DNA of 64,000 nt, taken from contig PJRA01000314.1 in the NCBI GenBank assembly GCA_016987375.1, forward strand, positions 97,387 through 161,386, written 5' to 3'. A program made the position numbers and the translations under genes. Origin of the DNA: Brachionus koreanus. Its lineage: Eukaryota; Rotifera; Eurotatoria; Ploima; Brachionidae. The stretch's first letter is position 1. Every line of letters begins with the position of its first letter. The notes beneath the pieces were generated by a model. It saw nothing but the letters and a program-made list of their open reading frames with translations. It ran no database searches and was not told where the DNA came from. Of this stretch, positions 37,390-47,500 are shown piece after piece.

Positions 37390-37569
37390 GCAAAAATATA
37401 ATGAAAGTTTTTGTCTATTTTTGCTTTAAAAATATCGCTAAATTGAGCTTCCTCTGCATCCACTCCCAACTTATTCCAGTCATTTACTACACGGTTTGTC
37501 AAGAAGTGGTATCGTTGGGTACAATTTTTGATTATTTCTCTTTTAATTTTGTATTGATGGCATGCTAGC
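37390..37569 (-). pseudogene. LINE reverse transcriptase C-terminal fragment
   Basis: The minus strand reads KREIIKNCTQRYHFLTNRVV, then NDWNKLGVDAEEAQFSDIFK and AKIDKNF before a stop. This is the signature end of CR1/Jockey-type LINE ORF2 proteins (F..R.V..WN.LP ... FK..LD). Only this tail remains. The opposite-strand frame (a 60-codon Phe/Ile-rich ORF) is its antisense shadow. Confidence 0.65.
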
Positions 37570-37834
37570 TCAGTTAAAAAATTTCTCCTCTATATTTTAT
37601 AGCGACTATTGAAGAACACAATCTAAGTAAAATAATCATTAATAAAATGTAAAATGAAAAATGACTTAAAATATCAGATTAAATTATCTAAAAAATCGTT
37701 ATAAATTAATATAAAAGAACTATTTTTGAATATATAAATTTGAAATAGATTTAAATTAGAAAAAATTGATTGTTTTAAGAGATTTTTATTTATCATATAT
37801 ATATATATATTAATTTAAGCAAAATTGTTTGAAT

Positions 37835-38407
37835 TTAACCCAAAAGATTCATCAAAGCTGGGAGACCACCTTCAGCTACTCCAGCAACTACTTGAGCAGC
37901 CAACAAAGCCAAATTTTGAGCAGCATCATTCAAAGCTGGTGAAATTACATTGGTAAAATAGTCAGTAACGACTCCAGTTACAAGATCTAAAACTCGGTTA
38001 TCGGCGTTTCTCTTACCTAACAATGAAGTCAAAGCTGGGAGACCACCTTCAGCTACTCCAGCAACTACTTGAGCAGCCAACAAAGCCAAATTTTGAGCAG
38101 CATCATTCAAAGCTGGTGAAATTACATTGGTAAAATAGTCAGTTACGATTCCACTTAATAAATCGATAAAACGAGCATCTGCGTTTCTTTTTCCATTGAA
38201 CAAACCCAAAACAGCGTCGATTCCACCTACACTAATGGCAGCTGTCAATTGAGCAGCCAATTCAGCTGAAGTTTGCAAAGCATCACCAATTGGAGTAAGG
38301 AGAGCTCCAAGTAAACCTTCCCAAAAGCTTCTATCTTCGAATCTTGAAACTGGTACTGAAGCTGTGACTACAGCAATTGTTGCCAAAGTTAAAATTACAA
38401 ATTTCAT
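37835..38407 (-). CDS. Secreted tandem-repeat protein, paralog 1 (units A-B-B, GKR junctions)
   Basis: Intronless, 190 residues. Signal peptide MKFVILTLATIAVVTA, then a short linker ending FEDR. Three helical units follow: A (27-72, SFWEGLLGALLTPIGDAL...), B (80-131, FIDLLSGIVTDYFTNVIS...) and B (139-190). A and B are diverged copies of one core (P..xDA.Q....LAAQ..A.....GG..A...L.G). Units are separated by GKRNADAR and GKRNADNR (GKR at 72-74 and 131-133), and the protein ends LLG. Gly-Lys-Arg is the classic dibasic cleavage plus amidation signal of peptide precursors. Whether it is used here is inference. The two B units are almost identical in DNA. No Cys. Function unknown. A rotifer surface/mate-recognition repeat protein, amphipathic secreted peptides or a structural protein are possible. 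Confidence 0.85.
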   Translation of the reverse strand: MKFVILTLATIAVVTASVPVSRFEDRSFWEGLLGALLTPIGDALQTSAELAAQLTAAISVGGIDAVLGLFNGKRNADARFIDLLSGIVTDYFTNVISPALNDAAQNLALLAAQVVAGVAEGGLPALTSLLGKRNADNRVLDLVTGVVTDYFTNVISPALNDAAQNLALLAAQVVAGVAEGGLPALMNLLG

Positions 38408-38447
38408 TTTTTTTAATTTTTTTTATAACATATTCATGTTGACTTTT

Positions 38448-38456
38448 CTTTTTATA
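38448..38456 (-). promoter_or_regulatory. TATA box of repeat-protein paralog 1
   Basis: TATAAAAAG on the minus strand, its 3' edge 41 nt upstream of the ATG at 38407. The paralog's TATA box has the same 41-nt offset. Confidence 0.6.
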
Positions 38457-39253
38457 CTATCGAAATTCTAATTGAAAAAGCATATGGTTTATCGCCTTCA
38501 TTTATTCAAATAAAAAATTCTTAACAAGAGTTGTTTAAAGAAAATACCTTATTTTCTCATCAACTATTTAAAATATTAGCTATTATACTTAAATATAAAT
38601 TTAGTTTTTAAATGTTGATTTATTTAAAATCAGTCCATTTTTTTTGCTAAATTTTATTGTATTAAACTGCGAAAAATAAGATTAAAATCCTATTTAATTT
38701 TTGTTTAAACGCAATATTAATACAGATTTAATATTAAGATTCTAATTTAGCTTTTATTAATAAAAATATCTTAATTTTATTTTCTCGTTTTACTAAATTT
38801 CAAAAGGTAATCAATAAATCCACAGTCTATAACGTCATTCGATATTTTAACTTTATAATACAATGTTTAGAATAAAATTAAGAGATTCTTGATTTTTATT
38901 TGTCTAGTTAGAATAGAATATTTCTTACTATTATTCCCAATTTTGAAGCAACAAAAACATCCTTTATTTTACATTCATATTCCAAATTAATCATCAAAAT
39001 AGGTTTTTTTGATAAAATTTTTGAGCGAATCACTTTTCAAACAAAAAGGATTTTTCAAACACCTTAAAAAAAATTTTAAAGAAAACCAAAGATGAGGCTT
39101 TAATTTCCACCAAAAAGAATAATTTTATTTTAAAATAAGGAATAAGCTTAATTAGTGAGGTCGTGACTTTAAAAAAACAAATTTGACATTAAATTCTTTA
39201 TATATTTTCTGTTTTATTTATTAAACAAAAAAATAATAATAATTAGTTAAAAA
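38457..39253. other. Spacer between the two repeat-protein genes
   Basis: AT-rich 0.8 kb with no ORF. It carries the paralog 1 promoter side and the paralog 2 3' end. No repeat units are present here, so the genes are separate and not one split gene. Confidence 0.5.
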
Positions 39254-39844
39254 TCAACCTAAAAGATTCATCAAAGCTGGTAGACCACCTTCAGCTACTC
39301 CAGCAACTACTTGAGCAGCCAACAAAGCCAAATTTTGAGCAGCATCATTCAAAGCTGGTGAAATTACATTGTCGTAATAATCACCAATTACACCCGAAAC
39401 TAATCCCCAAATGTTAGATGAAGAATCGGTTTCGGTAGTTGTACCACTAGTTCTTTGACCATTAATTAAAGCGAGGACAGCGTCAATTCCACCAACACTT
39501 ATACCAGCAGTTAATTGAGCAGCCAATTCAGCTGAAGTTTGCAAAGCATCACCAATTGGAGTAAGAAGAGTTGCAAGTAAACCTTCCCAAAAGCTTCTAG
39601 AGTTATTGGATCCTTTTGATCCATTAATTAAGGCGAGGACAGCATCAATTCCACCAACACTAATGGCAGCTGTCAATTGAGCAGCCAATTCAGCTGAAGT
39701 TTGCAAAGCATCACCAATTGGAGTAAGAAGAGTTGCAAGTAAACCTTCCCAAAAGCTTCTTTGTCTTAAAAAATCATTAGGCAATTTTTCTTGGTATGCA
39801 AATGCACAGGCCAAAAAACCAAAAGTTATTAATAATTTAATCAT
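39254..39844 (-). CDS. Secreted tandem-repeat protein, paralog 2 (units A-A-B)
   Basis: Intronless, 196 residues. Signal peptide MIKLLITFGFLACAFA, propeptide-like YQEKLPNDFLRQR, then unit A (30-75), linker SKGSNNSR, a second A (84-129), a Ser/Thr-rich linker (QRTSGTTTETDSSSN) and unit B (145-196) ending LLG. Each A unit begins SFWEGLLATLL directly after Arg, and LRQR-S resembles a furin-type site. The GKR junctions of paralog 1 are missing here. The A and B coding DNA is nearly identical to paralog 1, while linkers and signal peptides differ, which points to gene conversion or recent exchange of units. Function unknown. Secretion is well supported; processing is inferred. Confidence 0.85.
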   Translation of the reverse strand: MIKLLITFGFLACAFAYQEKLPNDFLRQRSFWEGLLATLLTPIGDALQTSAELAAQLTAAISVGGIDAVLALINGSKGSNNSRSFWEGLLATLLTPIGDALQTSAELAAQLTAGISVGGIDAVLALINGQRTSGTTTETDSSSNIWGLVSGVIGDYYDNVISPALNDAAQNLALLAAQVVAGVAEGGLPALMNLLG

Positions 39845-39884
39845 TTCTTTTAAATTTAAATGTTAGATTGAAAATCCATTTTCT

Positions 39885-39895
39885 CTTTATTTATA
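39885..39895 (-). promoter_or_regulatory. TATA box of repeat-protein paralog 2
   Basis: TATAAATAAAG on the minus strand, 41 nt upstream of the ATG at 39844. Same spacing as paralog 1, implying a very short 5' UTR. Confidence 0.6.
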
Positions 39896-40199
39896 ATCAA
39901 GTAGATTTTTATCAGTCGTTAGCTTAACCATGTTTTCTATTTTCCGTACTAATGTCTTACGATTTTTTATCAATTTTGTAAGACGTGCTTGTACTAATAA
40001 GCCCACAATTTATGCTTATAATATAATGTAAAATATTATAATACCGCTAATGTTTTATATAGTTTTTTTCAGGGAAAATTTTAATTTTCTCTCGATTTTA
40101 AGCAATATTTTTAAAATCAATATTTTATCTATCAAATTTTATATTTAAAGATTTAAGTTTTTCCAATGCAAGTATCAGGTTATCATTAGTAGTAGTGGT

Positions 40200-40920
40200 A
40201 GATTAAACTGCAGCTTATATATTATCTTAGCATAGTTCTGAAGAACTATGTCAATCGCTTCTTTTTGGAAAAAAGTTAAATCTCGGAAGACAGTTCTTTA
40301 TTCGTTTACGTGTTAGACAATAGCTATTTCTCCTCAATTCGTATCTTCGACTACCAGGTTTTATGTTAAGACTGTAATTAATTCCTTTATTGAATTTAAT
40401 TTGTTTATAATTGCTTACCAGTTTTTTTCATCTGAATTCGATCACCTCTTAAGCTTCTTGTACTGAAGTAAATCAAATCTAACCTTTCCGAGTCACGCGG
40501 TTCTGGAATTGCTCTTAAGTGAACTCTTTCAAACTCATTTATGTATTTTCATTTCTAAATAAGGAGACCAAGTACTGACAGCATATTCCATGTGCGATAT
40601 CATCATTGAACAATACAATAATTTGGTAGTCTCGCTACAAGGATACTAAAATGCTCTCTTAATTAGACCCAACATTCTAAGCTAAAAATTCATAGCCGTA
40701 ATTTTTTTTCCTTGGGTAGTCCATTTTAAATCACTTTGTATGTAAGTACACAATTCCCTTTCAACGTTTGACTAACTCAAGGTTTTCGAACCAATCTTAT
40801 AATCAAACTCTGGATTTTGTTGTCAAAATGAACAACTTTGCATTTATCTACATTTAACTGAGTCGACCACTCTTTTGACCATTTTCACATTTTATTCATA
40901 TCTGATTGAAAGGTTATAAA
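40200..40920 (-). pseudogene. CR1-like LINE reverse transcriptase remnant
   Basis: The minus strand reads, across several frames, KCKVVHFDNKIQS, then FKMDYPRKK, MLGLIKRAF-like decayed sequence, ILVSLRDYQIIVLFNDDIAHG, YLVSLF, then FTSVQEA and INYSLNIKPGSRRYELRR. These match the region after the RT active site in CR1-type LINEs (CKV.HFG, Y.SLVRP.LEYA...WSP, LE.VQR.ATK). Stops and frameshifts throughout. The active-site block itself is not present. Confidence 0.7.
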
Positions 40921-42482
40921 TCGAGTTCAAATTATTAATTTTTGATAAGATCTTCATGTAATCAGACTTCACAATGGTTAAAAATTAATTGAACATTATT
41001 GTACATTATTAATTCAATTAGCGTCATATTTTAGCGATGTTAAAAAAAAAGAGGAAAAAGAAAAAAATTAAATTTGTATTAAAATAGAAATATATTTATA
41101 AAATTGAATAATTTTTACTTTTACTAATTGTAAAATGGATAAATGGATAATTTAACTGTCCATTATTCTTTCAATTTGTCCATGGGACTTAAACTTTAAT
41201 TAAATAAATAAAAAAATAAAAAATTGCTCTAATTAAATTAATTGTTCATTGTGTCATATACACACATACACATGTCCTTTTATATAAAGCACATGTTATA
41301 TATTTTTTTTTAATCCAAGATATTTAATTAGATTGTTAACACCTAAAAATAGAAAATTCTATAATTTTATATTCGGTATTCCAATTAAGTTGGGTTTAAC
41401 TTTTTTGTATTTCAATAATAATTTTTGTTTTACTTTTTTTTTTAACATTCTCAAAAACTTTCCGTTTAACATCTAATAATCTAAATAATAATTTTTTTTA
41501 TTTTTTTTTGTTTGATAGTAAAATTTAATGGTTCTATATTTTTCAACTAAAATTAATAATTTTTCAGCAACTTTACTTAATAAATATAAAATTACATTTC
41601 TTTTAAAAAATTATTTATTTTTTAAATAAAATTGTAAAATCAAAATTGATTCTTCTTGTTTCAAACGTAACAAAAAATTAAATTTATTTCTTAATGTTCC
41701 AAGCCATGGCTTTTTTCTTTCCTCCTGGTCGTGGTGTACAGTCTTTCTAAATACTTTCTGTTGTTTGAATTTACTTTTTTGACAGTAACACGACAATAAT
41801 GATATAATCTTTGAGATAATATTTACAATAGCAAGACAAAAACTTGCAATTTTGTTTACACAACTTTACAAGGCCAACTAAATCAACTAAATGTATTGAG
41901 ATCTATTTCGGAACAAACTCACATTTTTTATCAAAACATCTACTTTGGATTTCTAGATAAATTAATTTTGCTCTAAATCGAAATATTTTACTAGGAAGCA
42001 CTTAAATAATTAATTCATTTTCTCACTTTTTGATAGTATTTTGATCTGTTGACCATCTTTTAAGGACTTTTGCTAGTTTTAAAAAATCATATCAAGGTAA
42101 TCTATGAAAGCTTGAAATTTTTTATCGAATGATTTGTATCTTATTTGTTTTTTATGTTGGAAAATTATATCTAAATTTAAGATTTCGATTTGATTAAGAA
42201 ATATTATAATGAATAATTTTGATTATTGAAAATTTGCAATTTTATTTTTTTCTTAAATCTTATTTTATTTAAAAAATAACAAATCGCTGATTTTAATTAG
42301 AAAATAATTTTGAATCTCATTTTTATTTTGGTTGCGAAGAAACCGTAAAAAAACTAAATAACTTAAAATTATAGATTTTATTAACCTAAACAAAATAGCA
42401 TAATTATTTAATGATTGCTTATTTTTTTTTATTAAAATAAAAATATAGATATATAGAAATCAAAGTGATTTTTAATGAATAA
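40921..42482. other. AT-rich spacer with one uncertain ORF
   Basis: A minus-strand frame at 41611-41796 (starting MSCYCQKSKFKQQ) includes a less AT-biased patch (about 41690-41760) but no recognisable family. I do not call it a gene. Otherwise nothing seen. Confidence 0.4.
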
Positions 42483-42526
42483 TAAACTATTAGATACACA
42501 TGTTAACATGTGTATCTAATAGTTTA
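42483..42526. repeat. Perfect 44-bp palindrome
   Basis: Uninterrupted self-complementary sequence of 44 bp centred on GTTAAC at 42504-42505 (arm TAAACTATTAGATACACATG). It overlaps the last codons of the transposase-like frame (stop at 42524), just where that protein family should continue, so it marks a breakpoint or element end. Confidence 0.85.
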
Positions 42527-43236
42527 CTGAGCCAAAATAACATTACTGAGCTTAAATCTCTTATTTATTTTCATTTGGTTAAGTGTTAAATATATTGGCC
42601 AAATTGTGGTCCTTGAAGATTTGAAAAAGCTAATGCCATCCGTGTTAATAGTCAATGTTAGAAAATTATTTTCATTTTTTTTTATTGCTTCATAAATTGA
42701 GTTATCTTTATTAAGTGAAAAATCAAAAAAATAATTTATCATTTAATTTTTTTAAGGATGAGAATTAATTGTTCATAAATATTTATATGATAAAAATTAC
42801 AAATTCTTGATTTACAAATTTCACAATCAGCAACATTTTTCCGATTATTTAAATTTTCTAATTTTGAACAATAGACACAAAACAGATAGCGGTCATATGA
42901 TATCGAAGAAAAAGATTTTTCTTTGAAATAATTTAAAAGCGATTTAAAATTTTTCGGAGAGTCTTCATTAATAAAATATCCAAACAATTTGAGAATATGA
43001 TCCATGCATTTTATACTTGTTCTAAAGTTTACATAAAGGCTAAAAAGTAACAAATTTCTTAGATAAACCTCGTCATGACAAAGTTTTTCCGCTTGATTGT
43101 TTTTATCATCTGATGTAGTCATTTGATCTGTTGTTAAAGAATAATCATCAATAAGATGATTTTCAGAACAATTTTTTTTCTCATTTAGAAAAGATCTGTC
43201 AATTCTACTATCAAAAATAACATTTTCAAAACTCAT
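42524..43236 (-). pseudogene. Transposase-like protein, frameshifted and 3'-truncated
   Basis: Two minus-strand frames overlap as ATGA at 42739-42742. The first (43236-42739) starts MSFENVIFDSRIDRSFLN and contains LLLFSLYVNFRTSIKCMDHI and paired cysteines (CVYCSKLE, DCEICKSRICNF). The second (42742-42524) reads LTLTINTDGISFFKSSRTTI then WPIYLTLNQM. The order zinc-finger-like cysteines, then NTDG..FKSS...WP, is that of a widespread invertebrate transposase-domain protein family, whose superfamily I cannot assign. The frame change and the abrupt end at the palindrome argue for a dead copy. Confidence 0.6.
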
Positions 43237-43618
43237 ATAGAGAAATCAAATAAAAAAAAAAACAAACAAATTTTCAATATAATTTATTATAATTTTATGA
43301 ATATCAAAAAATTGATTGATCATAATGTTGATTTTTTTCATATATAAAATTAAAAAAAAAAGTTTAGACATCAGAAAAGACATACACAAATTTTTAAGTC
43401 GGTAATAAAAAAAAAAAAGAGAAAATGTTTGATTATTCTTAGAATAAATGATCACTCCAAAAAAACGGGAGTAATTAAAAACCTGTTTTAAGTTTTTGTT
43501 TTATTTGTTTAAAATAACGGTTTCAGTTCAAAAGAAACTAAAAAATCCAGACACATTTTAAGGGTAGGGCTTAAATCAAACAAAATTTTTTCAAATAAAA
43601 TTACAGATAAAACAAACT

Positions 43619-43849
43619 TTAATTTCTGAAAATGTCGGGCAAATTTTGATATGTTTCGTCAGAATTTTGTGTTGAAGTCAATGAATTCTGATCAAGAGGT
43701 AAAATATTTTCTTTTCTTGATATATCTTTTAAAAATCGTTTATACGTTGAATTTGAAATAGGTAGACTGCTGTCACGGAGCCACTTTCTTTTAAATTGTA
43801 AATTATTGACAGACATCTTAATTATTTTAAAGTTATCATTGTTAAACAA
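43619..43849 (-). CDS. Possible N-terminal exon of the transposase-like gene
   Basis: 76-codon frame on the same strand, 380 bp upstream of the transposase-like frames. Its first ATG-rich part includes MSVNNLQFKRKWLRDSSLPI, followed by a polar segment (FLKDISRKENILPLDQN). The basic start and position fit an N-terminal exon, but no clean splice to the next frame is visible. It may be an unrelated ORF. Confidence 0.3.
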   Translation of the reverse strand: MFNNDNFKIIKMSVNNLQFKRKWLRDSSLPISNSTYKRFLKDISRKENILPLDQNSLTSTQNSDETYQNLPDIFRN

Positions 43850-43896
43850 TTTTGAAATATAGAAAAAATTAATTTAAAAATTAAAAAAGTCACTAT

Positions 43897-43951
43897 GAAA
43901 GCAATTTCATTAATTCATCAAAAATTTTAATGAATTAATGAAATTACTTTC
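43897..43951. repeat. Near-perfect 22-bp-arm hairpin
   Basis: Arms 43897-43918 and 43930-43951 are complementary with one mismatch (AATTTCATTAATTCAT core) around an 11-nt loop. It lies just upstream of the 43619-43849 ORF and could be a MITE or an end of the transposase-like element. Confidence 0.55.
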
Positions 43952-44524
43952 AATTTTGAAATCTTACGTTTTTTTTGTTAGTCACATGATTAGTTAATTA
44001 ATTTCGTTTAAAAAGTATTTTTGCTTAAATTTGTCTCAAATTATGTATTTTGGGCAGAATTGATTTATAAATTACAGGTCTAAAGTCAAGTAAATTACTT
44101 AATTTTTTTCTGTTTTAGTCGTAACTTTGACTTAATTTTTGGTGACTTCGAAAACTGAGACTAATATACAAGTCTGAATTTTTTATATTAAGCAATTAGT
44201 AATATGATAAAATTTAAAAAAAAAACAACCAAGTAAATAAAAATAAATAAACTTAAAAATATTGTTAAATTTACGCCAAAATAGCGCTTAATTTAAGTTT
44301 TTTAAAAAATTAACGTTATTTTACGATTTTTTCACGTCAAAAATATTCGTTGGGTTATTTCAAGATTTTATGTTGCTGTCAATATGAATTTGAACCAAAT
44401 GCGGTTTTTGGTTAAAGTCACTTTTTCTATTTAATCATTTCAAATTAAAATAAAGAAATAATGAAAAATTTTAATAAAAAATTTTATCCGAAATATGTTA
44501 AAAAATTTTATCTACAGTAAAAAT
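43952..44524. other. Spacer downstream of the doublecortin-like kinase
   Basis: AT-rich; includes the kinase 3' UTR. Nothing else seen. Confidence 0.4.
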
Positions 44525-47500
44525 TTATTTTGATATAAGAGGCTCAGAGGCAAAGTTTCTCGCTTTTTCAGCTAATTCATTCTGATATTCGTCTATAAAT
44601 TTTTCAAAATTAGCTGCTAACGGTTTCGAATTTCCTTGGCTAAGAATCCAAGGATGACATAGCACATCGACTGCTTTCCATCTCTTGCTTTTATCTACAA
44701 CTAACAAGTGATTAATGAGATCTTTCGAAGCTACATTTATTTTTAATCATTAATTGCACTAAAAAAAATTTATTTAAAATTACATTCTGATATTCCTTCC
44801 CAATAAGGCATCAAATATTCGAATTCACCGGCTTGAATGTATTTGAATAGTTCGTCTTGATTTCTATCCAGACTTCGAAACTAAAAATAGAGTCTTTAGA
44901 TTTGAAAATATAAGTAAAAGTAGACTTATTAGATTAAATTCTAAAAATGAAAAAGTTTAGTAATGTGTCAAAAATTACAGGAGGAAAACCGCACAACAGA
45001 ATGTAAGTAATAACTCCACATGCCCACATATCCACTTCTAATCCATAACCGATTTCTGATAAAATCTCTGGTGCAACGTAAGTAGGTGTGCCACACACTG
45101 TGTAAATCAAATCTTTAACTTCCATGGCTAGACCAAAATCAGCCAACTTTATACTAATTCGGTCATCTTTTTTCCTCATAACTAACAAGTTCTCCGGTTT
45201 AAGATCTCGATGAACAATATTTTTAGAATGCAAATAGAATAAAGCTTCGCAAATGTCTTGAATCATACTAGCCGAGTCCTTTTCATTAAATTTGACACTT
45301 TGGCTTATTGCGTCGAATAAATCTCCTCCCTTTAGAAATATAATTTGTAAAATTCAGACTTTTTTTTTATGCAACTTTTTAATTTACTTTTACTAAATCA
45401 GTTATTAAATAAACTTCATCTTTAGTTTCAAATTCTTCATGTAGTTTTACAATATTTGGATGATTGCATGATTTCATAATTCTAATTTCATTTTCAATCA
45501 TTGTCTCCTTTCCCTTTTAAAATTCAAAAAAGAATAAAATATTTTTTCTTAATTGTTTTAAATTTACTCTCATTTTAGATTTATCAATTATTTTTATTGC
45601 CAACTCATGTTCTGTATTTTTTAGTCTAGCTTGTTTAACAACGGCAAAATTGCCATCGCCCAAAGTTTTCAAAATTTCGTATCTATCTAGAATGCGATTA
45701 AAGCTTGTTATTTGCCTTTTAAGCTTAACTGGACTTTCTCTTTTTTTAGCATGCTTTTTGTCTTCATCTTTGACTTCTAGATCTTTAGGTGAATTCAGTG
45801 GAGTCTTGGATTTTATTTGATTCCTTGGTGTATCTTGTTCTCTAATGCTCATCATAGAGGGAGATTTTTTAACTTTTTCTGTCAAGTCTTGCTCTTTGGA
45901 AGCTTCCCGAATAACCTTAGGCCTAAATTTTATCTTTCGCTTTGGCTTTTTGTTTTCAACAGATTGACTAATTTCTGAATTATTTATAGGTGATAGTACA
46001 TTTACTCGTTTCGAATTAGACGAATTTGATGACGATGAACTCTTGTTTTGATTAGTGTTATTTAGATTTTCTTTATTATTTAATTCTTTTTTCTTTCGTT
46101 CTATTTCAATTAATTTCAATCTCTCACGTTGACGCTGCATTTCCATATCAACTGCCAGATCCGAATCAACGACTTTCTTTTTTTCTATTCAGAAAAAGAA
46201 AAATTAGAGTTTAATTTATTAAAAATTATAAGAATCTACTCTTCCGTCTTCCATTTTCATCAAATTCTACCACATAATTGCTCTTTTTTTCAACAGACAC
46301 ATCTCCTTTAATTAAACAAATTAAGTAAATGTCTTTAATCATTTTTTATATTAGAAAAAAAATCAAGATAGAATTTTTATCGATTGAACGAAATATTTGT
46401 AAAAAATGAATTGATAAATTTACTTTGATAAAGAAAAATACTATACTTATAGAAATAGAAAAAAATTGATTTTCAATATAGATTGAATTTGTTTTCTAAT
46501 TAAAAAAAATAACTGATTTAAATTTTATGTTGTGAAAATTAAAGAATTAGGTTTATTATCATTAGTAGCTGGGATTCCTAACATTTAGAGTGTCTGAGTC
46601 CATCGCCACCGTTGAAATTAAATTTAAAGAGTTTATTTTATTATTTTATAAAATTTTTGATAAATTTCAGGAAAGTTTTTGTTTTTGAATTTAAAAATTT
46701 GCAGCTCATATTAAAAAAATCAAAATTCAAAACTAAATCCAGCTTCAAAAAAGAACAATGGTTTCATAATTTCTTCCGCTAGCCTCCCATTAGTAACACT
46801 CACAACTCAAAAAACAAGATTAATTCAAATTAAAAATTCAATAAAAATTTAATACATAATAGAATTATGTATTAGAAAAAACTACAAGATTTGAATAGTT
46901 TTTTTTTTTAACATTAATCAACATGATTTTCTAGTTGTCAAAGAACCAAAAAATACTGAGTTAATTTTTGTATTTGTATGCTAAAGGACTGCTCTAAGAA
47001 AAAAAAAGACTCAAAAACCAAAAACGATTCTGGTAAGGGATTTAAACATAAAAAATAAAAACAAAAATTTTAAATTTGAAAAATTTTTTTTCTAAATGTC
47101 AAAAATTCGTTCTATAAATTGTATGAGTTGATAAAAAGTTTGTAACACCCAAATGAAGAATGTGCAATTACTCTGTAAATGTGCATCGCACTTTATGTAC
47201 TTAGAAATTATTAAGAAATAAAATTCAGAGTTATTGCACAGTCTTAATTTGGGTGAAACAAACTTTCTATAAACTCATACAATTTATAGAACGAATTTTT
47301 GACATTTAGAAAAAAAATTATTCAAATTTTAAATTTCTGTTTTTGTTTCAAAATTCACAATGCTAAAAGAAAAAGGTTAATAAATTATTTAAAAATTTAT
47401 TTTTCTATTAAAATCTGTGCTTTTTTTATTCTATAATCAATGCTTTAATTTTCAATTATTTTTTTTTAAACATCAGATAATTTTCGTCATTAAATATAAC

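Noticed and set aside
43246..43455. 69-codon minus-strand ORF rich in Phe/Ile/Met
   Set aside because: Encoded by AT homopolymer sequence; typical of noncoding AT-rich DNA.
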